From Thermoplasmatota archaeon (GTDB lineage: Archaea; Thermoplasmatota; B47-G6; B47-G6B; 47-G6), in the NCBI GenBank assembly GCA_029258975.1, contig JAPDJS010000001.1:1-45229 (forward strand): a stretch of DNA of 45,229 bases, in the 5' to 3' direction. Position 1 is the stretch's first letter; the number at the start of each line of letters is the position of its first letter. The translations under genes were made by a program, and so were the position numbers. Under the pieces are notes generated by a model. It did not search any database and was not told where the DNA came from. It was given only the letters and a program-made list of their open reading frames with translations. This document shows positions 1-6,791 of this stretch, piece after piece.

Positions 1-79
1 CTCCTTTCCTTACAAAACCGCGCCACGTGAAGTTAATATCTACATTTTTGTTTGCGTTAACCCCAAAGAGCTCACACAT
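1..79 (-). CDS. class II glutamine amidotransferase (YafJ-like), 5' end only
   Basis: The minus strand reads MCELFGVNANKNVDINFTW... and runs off the left edge of the window. A Met-Cys-Glu-Leu start followed by G-x-N/S-A is the signature of class II (Ntn-type) glutamine amidotransferases of the YafJ group, in which Cys2 is the N-terminal nucleophile that releases ammonia from glutamine. The ATG at 79 is preferred over the in-frame ATG at 85 because it places Cys at position 2 and lies 8 nt after a GAGGGG ribosome-binding site. Only about 26 residues are visible, so the acceptor substrate is unknown. The family call rests on the N-terminus alone. Confidence 0.7.
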   Translation of the reverse strand, partial: MCELFGVNANKNVDINFTWRGFVRKG

Positions 80-117
80 AAGCATAACCCCTCAAAAAGG
101 TGCAAAAATTAGAAGAT

Positions 118-178
118 GATTGCTCAGCGGCGGAAGTACTCATCATTATTCAGTCCTGCCCAGTATCATCATTGCACT
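118..178 (-). ncRNA. C/D box guide sRNA
   Basis: On the minus strand the order is: box C ATGATGA (172-166), a 12-nt guide TACTGGGCAGGA (165-154), box D' CTGA (153-150), a 3-nt spacer, box C' ATGATGA (146-140), a 12-nt guide GTACTTCCGCCG (139-128), and box D CTGA (127-124). All four boxes match consensus and both guides have the 12-nt length typical of archaeal C/D RNAs. A TGC/GCA terminal stem closes it. These RNAs direct fibrillarin to 2'-O-methylate RNA at the fifth nucleotide upstream of box D or D'. The D' guide is complementary to UCCUGCCCAGUA, which from memory resembles the conserved CUGCCCAGUG stretch of archaeal 23S rRNA. The second target is not recognised. Confidence 0.88.
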
Positions 179-257
179 TCTAAATTTAACTCTTAAAAGG
201 ATTTTAAAATTACGCATTGTATTAAGCACACAACGAATAAACAAAATTCGTTGTAAG

Positions 258-679
258 TTATGTTATGCCCAACACTTTCTTAACTATGTCAATAAGCTCG
301 GAGGCAAATGAAAGTACAAACTCGCATTCCTCCTTTGAAGTCTCCCACCCCAAATACTGAATTCCGTGTCTCAATTCTCTTATTCTATCAAATGTGTTCA
401 TGTAATCCCTCAGCGTTTCATCATCATACAAAGCCCTAACAGCTATTCCGAGACACATGTGGCTTCTCTCTTTAAAGCCCTTTGCATATAGCAACGCACG
501 AGTTGCATGAAACGTTGCCAAATATGCTGCAAGCTCTGCAACGTTGTATTCCTCTATCTCCATAGTACGTCTAGCAGATTTCAAGAACCTTTCAGCAGTA
601 TTTATTTCCTTTTTACCCAAGACTCTGCTTCAGGTTCTCTTTTTATTAGGCCCTTTTTAATACAGTCCTCAAAATTCAT
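258..679 (-). CDS. HEPN domain protein (toxin-like), apparent frameshift near its N-terminus
   Basis: The 3' 120 codons encode an all-helical HEPN domain with conserved segments FHATRALLYAKGFKERSH and the catalytic-type R-x5-H segment RIRELRHGIQY. HEPN proteins of this type act as RNases or RNA-binding toxins paired with minimal nucleotidyltransferases. The expected start is the ATG at 679, which overlaps the stop of the upstream MNT gene (ATGA). It reads MNFEDCIKKGLIKREPEAES, the usual family N-terminus. That frame stops at 602; a single extra A in the A5 run at 614-610 would join it to the downstream frame (KKEINTAERFLKSARR). A TTG at 620 could start a shortened protein. The lesion may be a real mutation, a sequencing error or recoding. 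Confidence 0.8.
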
Positions 680-1281
680 AGAGGTCCACCCTTTATTAGA
701 ATGTGATTCATTTGAACGCTCTTAGCGAATGGTTCATTAGACCTCTTCAAAATTTCCCATGAAGATGGCATAAAATGAGATATCTGTATCTTGTGCCCTG
801 TAAGCTCCTCTGCCACTCGTATTGGATCGTAATTTATGTCCTCCGTGGATATCACGAGGATATCTATATCGCTTCGTTCGTCTATCTCTCCCTTTGCAAG
901 GCTACCATAGACCGCTACTGTGCCTGTTTCTACGATTTTATCAATACCTGCTACAAGAAGCAATGATAGGAAGTATGCTCTCTTTAGTTCCTTCACCATA
1001 GGACTCTCATTATTTAGAATAAATATGCGCAAATTTCCCTTTCTTCTTTCTATAAGTATATTGTCGGAAACAAATGCATCAACATAGATTTTCACAGTAC
1101 TAGGGCTCATGTTAAGTTCTCTAGACAGTTCGTTGAGGTAATATTCTCTAGATGGGTTTCTAAGGAATGCCTCTAGAAGCCTTATAGGCCCATATTTTCT
1201 CAACACGGAAAGTGTGGAATGCATAATCTGTAGAACGATCATTCGACGTATCGAACGATCTGACATCCCAACATCCATAGC
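676..1281 (-). CDS. HTH domain + minimal nucleotidyltransferase (MNT), antitoxin-like
   Basis: This protein combines an N-terminal winged-helix segment (LNELSRELNMSPSTVKIYVD) with a C-terminal MNT domain carrying the exact GS-x10-DxD motif (GSLAKGEIDERSDIDILV). In MntA/HepT-type modules the MNT partner neutralises the HEPN RNase by nucleotidylation; here the HTH part suggests DNA binding and autoregulation. Its stop overlaps the HEPN start codon, so the two are translationally coupled. The start is uncertain: the frame is open to an ATG at 1344, with further ATGs at 1281, 1266, 1242 and 1224. I chose 1281 because a GGGG lies just upstream and a TATA-like AAAAAATTATG sits near 1330-1320. A start at 1224 would put the direct repeats at 1233-1260 directly upstream. 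Confidence 0.8.
   Translation of the reverse strand, partial: AMDVGMSDRSIRRMIVLQIMHSTLSVLRKYGPIRLLEAFLRNPSREYYLNELSRELNMSPSTVKIYVDAFVSDNILIERRKGNLRIFILNNESPMVKELKRAYFLSLLLVAGIDKIVETGTVAVYGSLAKGEIDERSDIDILVISTEDINYDPIRVAEELTGHKIQISHFMPSSWEILKRSNEPFAKSVQMNHILIKGGPL
1233..1260. promoter_or_regulatory. operator-like repeat near the MNT gene start
   Basis: Two direct copies of GAACGATC (1233-1240 and 1253-1260) are spaced 20 bp apart, two helical turns, and enclose an inverted repeat TTCGA-N4-TCGAA. The unit lies between candidate start codons of the HTH-MNT gene, so it could be an autoregulatory operator if translation begins at 1224. It could instead be chance within coding sequence. Confidence 0.4.
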
Positions 1282-1383
1282 CCCATAGCATCTTTCGCCC
1301 CGTCGGTACACAATATCGCATAATTTTTTAATCAAAGAAACCATTGAGAGCTTAAGAGGGTTCCAAAAATACGGTGTACTCCT

Positions 1384-2256
1384 ATGAAGGCTCTAAGGTA
1401 CTATGTTCTCCTCGGCATCGGAATATTCGGAATTTCTTGGGGCTCTATACTTACGAGGCTCAGCGGCGCGCCGGGCTATGTTTGTGCGACGTGGCGTATT
1501 GTGTTTTCCACGATGTTCATATTCCTTTTATTCGGATGGAAACATATTGACGAAATAAGGGAAATTTTTAGAGAGAAGTTTACTATTGCGTTCATCGCAG
1601 GCATAACCTTGGCCCTACACCTCCTTCTATGGATGGAGTCGCTTTCATACACCTCTGTTGCGATAAGCACGACGATCGTGGACACACACCCTATATTCGC
1701 CACCATCATTACATACGTCTTTCTGAAGGAAAAACCCACCAAAATCCAGATTTTAGGCCTTATAATTGCCTTCATAGGCGTCCTAATACTCTTCTCCCCT
1801 TGGAAAGTGAGCATAACGGGCCTCTACGGGCCTTTCTTGGCCTTCATAGCGGCGATAACCGAGGCGATATACTTCAGCTCCGGAAGGTTCATGCGAAGAA
1901 AATACTCTATTGAGGCATACGCGACTTCTATATACCTTATAGCGGCAGTATTTTCTATCATATATACAATAACTATCGCAAAAAAGCCCCTCTTCGGATA
2001 TCCCATAAGGGCGTGGACGGCATTTGTCCTTCTGGCATTGCTCCCAATGCTCCTTGGCCATACAACGATGAACTATCTGCTGAAATACCTAAGCACAATA
2101 ACCGTAACGGCATCGTTCCTCGCAGAGCCTGTAATTGCCTCCATAATAGCAATATTCCTCCTCTCAGAGGTTCCGGAGGCATACACGATAGTAGGGATGG
2201 CAATCACAATCCTAGGAGTCCTTATGTCCATAATAGGCGAAGAATATAAGAAATGA
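1384..2256 (+). CDS. DMT superfamily (EamA) transporter
   Basis: A 290-residue hydrophobic protein with about ten membrane segments arranged as two five-helix EamA halves; the second half repeats the pattern of the first (ITLALHLLLWMESLSYTSVA versus MLLGHTTMNYLLKYLSTITV). DMT proteins move small metabolites, amino acids or nucleotide sugars across the cytoplasmic membrane; the substrate cannot be read from sequence. It is divergent from the MNT gene, and the AT-rich stretch ATAATTTTTTAATC near 1320-1333 could supply TATA elements in both directions. The AlaX gene follows within 50 bp on the same strand, so the two may be co-transcribed. Confidence 0.88.
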   Translation: MKALRYYVLLGIGIFGISWGSILTRLSGAPGYVCATWRIVFSTMFIFLLFGWKHIDEIREIFREKFTIAFIAGITLALHLLLWMESLSYTSVAISTTIVDTHPIFATIITYVFLKEKPTKIQILGLIIAFIGVLILFSPWKVSITGLYGPFLAFIAAITEAIYFSSGRFMRRKYSIEAYATSIYLIAAVFSIIYTITIAKKPLFGYPIRAWTAFVLLALLPMLLGHTTMNYLLKYLSTITVTASFLAEPVIASIIAIFLLSEVPEAYTIVGMAITILGVLMSIIGEEYKK

Positions 2257-2304
2257 TCAAAAATCGTGTGCTCAAAAATTAATCTCATATTAGAGGTGTT
2301 GTTT

Positions 2305-2799
2305 GTGTTCACCGAGGAGTGTGCTGAGTTCCGCGACGATGTAAGAACGCACACGGCGCTTCACGTGATAAAGGGGGCAATCGTAAGGGTTCTTGGAGAA
2401 CAGGCACTATGGACTGCCTCTGTTTTTGTAGACGGAAAACATGGCAGGATAACGGTGACCTGCAAAGAAAAGCCTTCGCAGGAAGATATTGCAAAGATTG
2501 AAGAGCTTGCAAACGAGGCCATAAGAAAGGATCTAAAAGTTGAGATCCTAACGCTTCCTAGAGAAGACGCAGAGGCCAAGTTTGGCAATATTATCTACGA
2601 TCTCTTTCCTGTCCCGGAACACGTGAGGGAGCTTAATATAGTGATTATTAGGGATGTTGACGGAAGCTTATGGAATATAAATGCGTGCAACAAGGATCAC
2701 CTTCCCTCTACGAAATGCATAGGAAAAATAGTGATCAAGAAATATAGGTTCAGAAGATCAAAGGGTTTATTGGAGGTTTCATTCGACATACAGCCATAA
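2305..2799 (+). CDS. alaX: alanyl-tRNA editing protein AlaX-like (short form)
   Basis: This protein resembles the free-standing editing domain of alanyl-tRNA synthetase, which hydrolyses Ser or Gly mischarged on tRNA-Ala. It has the HxxxH zinc motif (HTALH) near the N-terminus and the CxxxH partner (CNKDH) about 120 residues later, followed by the typical STKCIGKI segment. At 164 residues it has the size of the AlaX-S class, which lacks the N-terminal glycine-rich domain. The reading frame is open to 2266, but GTG 2305 lies 6 nt after a GAGGTG ribosome-binding site and gives the expected N-terminus. Confidence 0.88.
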   Translation: MFTEECAEFRDDVRTHTALHVIKGAIVRVLGEQALWTASVFVDGKHGRITVTCKEKPSQEDIAKIEELANEAIRKDLKVEILTLPREDAEAKFGNIIYDLFPVPEHVRELNIVIIRDVDGSLWNINACNKDHLPSTKCIGKIVIKKYRFRRSKGLLEVSFDIQP

Positions 2800-2815
2800 A
2801 TAATTCTATAACGGC

Positions 2816-3640
2816 TCATGGCCCTACTGGCAGTAACTCCCAGATCCTCTGCCTTGGCGTCTTCTCTATCAGCTCCCTCATGACCTTTAGCGATGTCCTC
2901 CTCACGGTCTTGGAGTGCGAGTGATCTTCCAAGGTTATAGTCTTATCGTAGCCCATAGACTTCAGCGTTGCGATTACAAAGTCCCAGGGTATCTTCCCGG
3001 AGCCTATGGGCAGATGTTCGTCCTTTGCCCCTTTGTTATCGTGCGCGTGTATGTGTGCAAGCCTCTTCGTTATGTACGCAAAATGTAGACCTCTATAAAG
3101 GGCATTTTTTACAAACGCGTGGCCTATGTCCAGGCACATATAGGCGTTCCCCAGGTTTTCCATCACGTATTCGAACCTAGAAAAGGGACTTATTGGATCG
3201 TTTTCTATGTAAAGCTTAAGGCCCAGATTATCTATGGCTTTCTCTATAGTTCTAAGCGACCTTAAAAGCATCTCCTCCATTTTCTCGTCGTCCTCATATC
3301 CTGGAGAAAAGTGCGTGTGAACTACTACTGCTTCGATGCTTTCTATCTCCGAAGCTATTTTTGCGTCCTCAATGATCTCTCTTATCGACGCCTCCCTTAC
3401 GGAGTCGTATGGGTTTACGATAGGCAGATACCACGCCGTATGTGCTATAATTATCCTTGCCCTCCCCGTGCTTATAATATCTTTTATTTCCTTTATTCTT
3501 TCTTTTATTATTGCTCTTGATGCCATTGGCGACTCTACAGTGAGCTCCACGAAGTCAAAGCCGGATTCTATGATCCAGGAAAGCTCTTCAATCAAATCTT
3601 CCTTCGGGTTGTTCATCGTGCCTACGAGCATTTTGTCCAC
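2816..3640 (-). CDS. sugar phosphate isomerase/epimerase-like TIM barrel protein
   Basis: A 274-residue protein of the xylose-isomerase-like / AP endonuclease family 2 barrel superfamily. Visible metal-ligand segments include YIEND, CLDIGHAF, HIHAHDN and a terminal TLEDHS, matching the Glu, Asp/His, His-x-Asp and Glu ligands of divalent-metal sugar isomerases and epimerases. The same fold also serves endonuclease IV, but the HAHDN and LEDHS pattern and the short length favour a small-molecule isomerase. It starts 2 bp after the stop of the MFS transporter gene on the same strand, so it may act on what that transporter imports. The substrate is unknown. Confidence 0.82.
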   Translation of the reverse strand: MDKMLVGTMNNPKEDLIEELSWIIESGFDFVELTVESPMASRAIIKERIKEIKDIISTGRARIIIAHTAWYLPIVNPYDSVREASIREIIEDAKIASEIESIEAVVVHTHFSPGYEDDEKMEEMLLRSLRTIEKAIDNLGLKLYIENDPISPFSRFEYVMENLGNAYMCLDIGHAFVKNALYRGLHFAYITKRLAHIHAHDNKGAKDEHLPIGSGKIPWDFVIATLKSMGYDKTITLEDHSHSKTVRRTSLKVMRELIEKTPRQRIWELLPVGP

Positions 3641-3641
3641 C

Positions 3642-4814
3642 CTAATAATGTCTTGTGTGCAGCAACCCAGGAACCTCTAGAAGGAATATCACGAAGCCTA
3701 TGATGCCCAGAAGCCCCAATATTCCTGCACCTATAAACGTCATCTGGGGGTTCATTGCGAGGGCTATTATTCCTAAGGCCCTTCCCACGCCGTTTGCAAG
3801 GGTCCAGACGCTGCGAATAGTTGACGAGACCACTGCGTGGATCTCGTGTCTAAATACCCTCGACTTATACGAGGCCGAAAGAGGAGTAATGAAAATGTAA
3901 ATGGAGGATCTAAGGATATAGAGAAATATGAAGAACTCCAGCCTCGGGAAGAACAAGCCCATGAGAATTAACAAGGATGCAGTAATCGTTTCTAGTCCTA
4001 TTATCGTTGCCAAAACTCCTTTCTTCTTCGCATATTTAAGGAGTAATCCTACTATTAACGCGTGAAGGGCATATAGGGTGACATATGTCCACGCCACGTA
4101 CTGCGGCCCGAGGCTGAAGTGAGATCGTAAGAGATATGGCACATAAGGTATCGTCATCCCTACCCCTAGTGCCACGCCCGCATTGTAAAACACAAACCCC
4201 TTCAATATTGCGTTCTCGTATTTCCTTAGCTTAAGGTCTCGCGTAGTTCTTATTTCTGGGGCCTCCAGCTTTGAGGAAATTATTCCTACTGCAAAGCACA
4301 AGACGGTTACGAAAGACATTATCTGGATATAGACGTCGCCGGCGTGCTCTATCATGTAGAGCATGCTAAAAGCGAAAACAATGAGGCCCTCAGAAATATA
4401 CTCCACGAGGTATGACTTGACGAATATCTCCGTCTTGCTTTTGCGTATCTGATCCCTTCCTAGGGCTTTAACGACGCTGGGATACATTAAATGCTCTGCA
4501 ATTCCTCCAATTGCGCTTCCTAAAACGAGCAGAGGATAATCTCCGGTCATTATCAGAATATACGATATTGCCTCCACCATGTGTGCTCCTACAAGCGGTA
4601 TCTTGACGCTCTTCTTGTCAGAAAGCACTCCAAAAATGTACGTGACTAAGGGAATGAAAATACCGTATGCGAGGGCTCTTACGGTTATAATAAGACCTAT
4701 TTCCTTTATACCATAGCCTAGATAGTACGCCCAGAGGGGCACTATGACGAAGTGTGTGGCTTTCGAGACTCCAACAGCGGCCTTGTTGATCTCGATTATG
4801 TGCTCTACCTTCAT
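3642..4814 (-). CDS. major facilitator superfamily transporter
   Basis: About twelve hydrophobic segments and an MFS-like cytoplasmic loop (TYIFGVLSDKKSVKIPLVGA after helices 2-3) identify a secondary transporter of roughly 390 residues. The frame is open to a GTG at 4859, but the ATG at 4814 follows GGAGG and GAGG ribosome-binding-site matches and gives a typical hydrophilic N-terminus (MKVEHIIEINKAAVG). A TATA-like CTATAAAGG lies near 4900. It is upstream of, and almost touching, the sugar-isomerase-like gene, so import and first catabolic step may be linked. The substrate is not determinable. Confidence 0.87.
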   Translation of the reverse strand: MKVEHIIEINKAAVGVSKATHFVIVPLWAYYLGYGIKEIGLIITVRALAYGIFIPLVTYIFGVLSDKKSVKIPLVGAHMVEAISYILIMTGDYPLLVLGSAIGGIAEHLMYPSVVKALGRDQIRKSKTEIFVKSYLVEYISEGLIVFAFSMLYMIEHAGDVYIQIMSFVTVLCFAVGIISSKLEAPEIRTTRDLKLRKYENAILKGFVFYNAGVALGVGMTIPYVPYLLRSHFSLGPQYVAWTYVTLYALHALIVGLLLKYAKKKGVLATIIGLETITASLLILMGLFFPRLEFFIFLYILRSSIYIFITPLSASYKSRVFRHEIHAVVSSTIRSVWTLANGVGRALGIIALAMNPQMTFIGAGILGLLGIIGFVIFLLEVPGLLHTRHY

Positions 4815-5031
4815 GCCTCGGTATTCCTCCTCATGAGGCCTAGAGGCTACTTCGCGCACTAAAATTATCTATGCTCTATTTCCATAATTAGCCTTTATAG
4901 TTTTCGAATGAAATTCTAAAATAAAAGTCCAAGTTTATAACACGTTCTGAAACACTTTTGATAATTGAAAACTAGAGAACTTCGCATCAGCGATCTTTAA
5001 TAAAAATCTTTAAATGTTGGGAGGTCCTTGA

Positions 5032-5352
5032 TCATCCTTTCTTAAAACCGAGTGCAAAGCCCGCAGCAAATCCCGCTGCAGTTGGTATCGAAGCAAGTAC
5101 TGCATTGTAGACAGAGGTAGTATATCCAAGAACCGTATATATCAGCGACTCCGCCCAGTTGAGAAGTTTATCGTAGTGTATCTCAACTATTCCGGCATAA
5201 CTGAGGTAGAAGATTCCTATGAGGAATATTCCAAATACGATCATTGCTAGCTTGAAGACCTTTTTTAACGCGTAGCCTACTGCAAATCCTACAATGCCAG
5301 CAACGCCTATTGTAGCTAGCAGCCCATAAACTGCCTGCGACACCGGATCCAT
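5032..5352 (-). CDS. FUN14-family small membrane protein
   Basis: A 106-residue protein with a glycine-rich start (GVAGIVGFAVGYALKKVFKL), a central strongly hydrophobic helix, an IVEIHYDKL loop and a C-terminal glycine/alanine helix ending in GFALGFKKG. This matches the FUN14 family, known in eukaryotes from mitochondrial FUNDC1 and found in many archaea with unknown function. It is the second gene of an apparent two-gene unit, 28 bp after the small ORF at 5381-5554. The call rests on the GFAVGYALKK...GxxxxxY signature pattern. Confidence 0.72.
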   Translation of the reverse strand: MDPVSQAVYGLLATIGVAGIVGFAVGYALKKVFKLAMIVFGIFLIGIFYLSYAGIVEIHYDKLLNWAESLIYTVLGYTTSVYNAVLASIPTAAGFAAGFALGFKKG

Positions 5353-5380
5353 TTGATATCACCTATCTGCACGTTTTGAG

Positions 5381-5554
5381 TTATAATATGCCCCTTTCTT
5401 TAAGTTCCTTTACCCATTTTTCATAGTCTTCTTTTGTCATTTCGAGCGTTTCGAGAGCACCCTCAAATGTCCAGCCTGCCTCCATTAAGACCTCGAGCGC
5501 CTTAATCTTCGACAATTTCCTATAAGGATCCTTCTCTATCAATTCTTTGTTCAT
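5381..5554 (-). CDS. small conserved-looking helical protein, function unknown
   Basis: This 57-residue charged protein (MNKELIEKDPYRKLSKIKAL...) has a helix-turn-helix-like composition, ALEVLMEAGWTFEGALETLEMTKEDYEKWV, but no family I recognise. The ATG at 5554 is chosen because GGTG lies 6 nt upstream; an in-frame GTG at 5563 is the alternative. It is upstream of and on the same strand as the FUN14-like gene, so they probably form one transcript. Confidence 0.6.
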   Translation of the reverse strand: MNKELIEKDPYRKLSKIKALEVLMEAGWTFEGALETLEMTKEDYEKWVKELKERGIL

Positions 5555-5563
5555 TATCTCCAC

Positions 5564-5786
5564 CTTTATCTAACCTAATCCATAACATGATTAAAAAGGG
5601 TTTCGAATGATTTCTTTTAATATTATTCTCTAGGTATTGTTGATGATCTGATACTGAGGCATATCAAGCCTTCCATGTCGTCAAAATTCCATTATTTTCA
5701 ATTAAAAGATAGTACACCATCGAAGAGGTGCGTACCTCACATTATTTTGTCGGGGCACACCAAAATTCTTAAAAATTCCTAATGCG
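5564..5786. other. intergenic region between divergent genes
   Basis: This 223-bp AT-rich stretch separates the small-protein/FUN14 unit from the Cas4-like gene. A TATA-like CTTAAAAATTCC at 5768-5779 fits a promoter for the Cas4-like gene with a very short or absent leader. A small inverted repeat GAGGT-GCGT-ACCTC lies at about 5730-5743. No RNA gene is evident. Confidence 0.4.
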
Positions 5787-6722
5787 ATGGGGCAGATGAT
5801 GAGCTACGGTATTATGAGCTCCAAGAAGACTTTCCGGAAGGTTTCACCACGATATTCGGTCATAGGGTACTCCCTGTACAGATTTCTTCAAGAGAATCCT
5901 ATAGAAATTTCTTATGACGACCTAACAATTCCTCCTAAGAATAAAAACTCACTAAAAAATCAGTATCCAAAGCCTTATAACGCATATTATCCATCAGAAG
6001 CACTAGATTGTCGCAGAAAATTATTCTACAAGCGAATACTCACGATAAATGACTTATACGAGGCTGACGATCCTAAAATAGCTTTTGGAGTACTGTTTCA
6101 TGAGATCGCAGAAAATGCCATCAAGCATTACATAGACAATAATATTTGGGACGTTAAAACTGAGGTTTTTGTAATGAAGTATTACCCTCACATAGTAATT
6201 ACTGGCATGGCAGATGTCGTGGTAGAGCTTAAAGATAATGCCCTGATAACATACAAAAAAAGATATGGTCAAATTATTGTCGGAGAACTAAAAACTACAT
6301 GGAACATGTATAAAATCAAGAAGAGACCACGCAAAAAGGACCTTGCACAGATACAAATATGTATGGACGCGTTCAAAGCTCCTAGAGGAGAGCTTATCTA
6401 CATAAATGCATACTCAGCTTTGCAAAATAAAAAGCTCTGTGAAGGAAATGACCTCGTAGTATATGAAGTCTTCAATGATAAATCTCTCCGTAGAGAGGTT
6501 ATCAAGGACTTTCTCATAGTGTATGACCACATCATTAGTAAGTGGCAACTCCCTAGAGTATCTATCATTAAAACACGTCCTTATAGACTCTTCAGAGGCT
6601 TAAATAGAGAGTGGAGAAGTTGGCAATGTCAGTATTGTCCATTTTATGATTTCTGCATCGAAAAGTACTTGCCCAATCGCAGTGATGTGGAGCTTATATC
6701 GCATGATTTTTTCAAGCTTTAG
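5787..6722 (+). CDS. Cas4-like PD-(D/E)XK nuclease with Fe-S cluster motif, no CRISPR context
   Basis: In 311 residues this protein shows the full Cas4/RecB-like layout: Cys75 (CRRKLFY), His105 (FHEIAEN), Asp143 (GMADVV), Glu167-x-Lys169 (GELKTT), Gln188 in a QIQ motif, then Cys281-x2-Cys284-x5-Cys290. The lone first cysteine plus three C-terminal cysteines would hold a [4Fe-4S] cluster. Such enzymes are metal-dependent single-strand DNA exonucleases; Cas4 proper trims CRISPR spacers. No cas genes or repeat array occur in the window, so a repair or mobile-element role is as likely. Its A+T content appears higher than its neighbours. Start is uncertain: ATGs at 5787, 5796 and 5799 are possible. 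Confidence 0.8.
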   Translation: MGQMMSYGIMSSKKTFRKVSPRYSVIGYSLYRFLQENPIEISYDDLTIPPKNKNSLKNQYPKPYNAYYPSEALDCRRKLFYKRILTINDLYEADDPKIAFGVLFHEIAENAIKHYIDNNIWDVKTEVFVMKYYPHIVITGMADVVVELKDNALITYKKRYGQIIVGELKTTWNMYKIKKRPRKKDLAQIQICMDAFKAPRGELIYINAYSALQNKKLCEGNDLVVYEVFNDKSLRREVIKDFLIVYDHIISKWQLPRVSIIKTRPYRLFRGLNREWRSWQCQYCPFYDFCIEKYLPNRSDVELISHDFFKL

Positions 6723-6791
6723 CATAAGAAAACCTTCTTGAAAACCGTAGAACTAGCAATTTCATGGTAACTACAAAGTACAACAAACTCA

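Noticed and set aside
120..311. 63-codon open frame on the plus strand at the left end
   Set aside because: It runs antisense through the C/D box sRNA and the HEPN 3' end and has no start signals.
5636..5680. Possible C/D box sRNA (TTGATGA followed by CTGA)
   Set aside because: Only 7 nt lie between the boxes and there is no C'/D' pair.
5787..6722. CRISPR system around the Cas4-like gene
   Set aside because: No repeat array and no cas1, cas2 or effector gene anywhere in the window.
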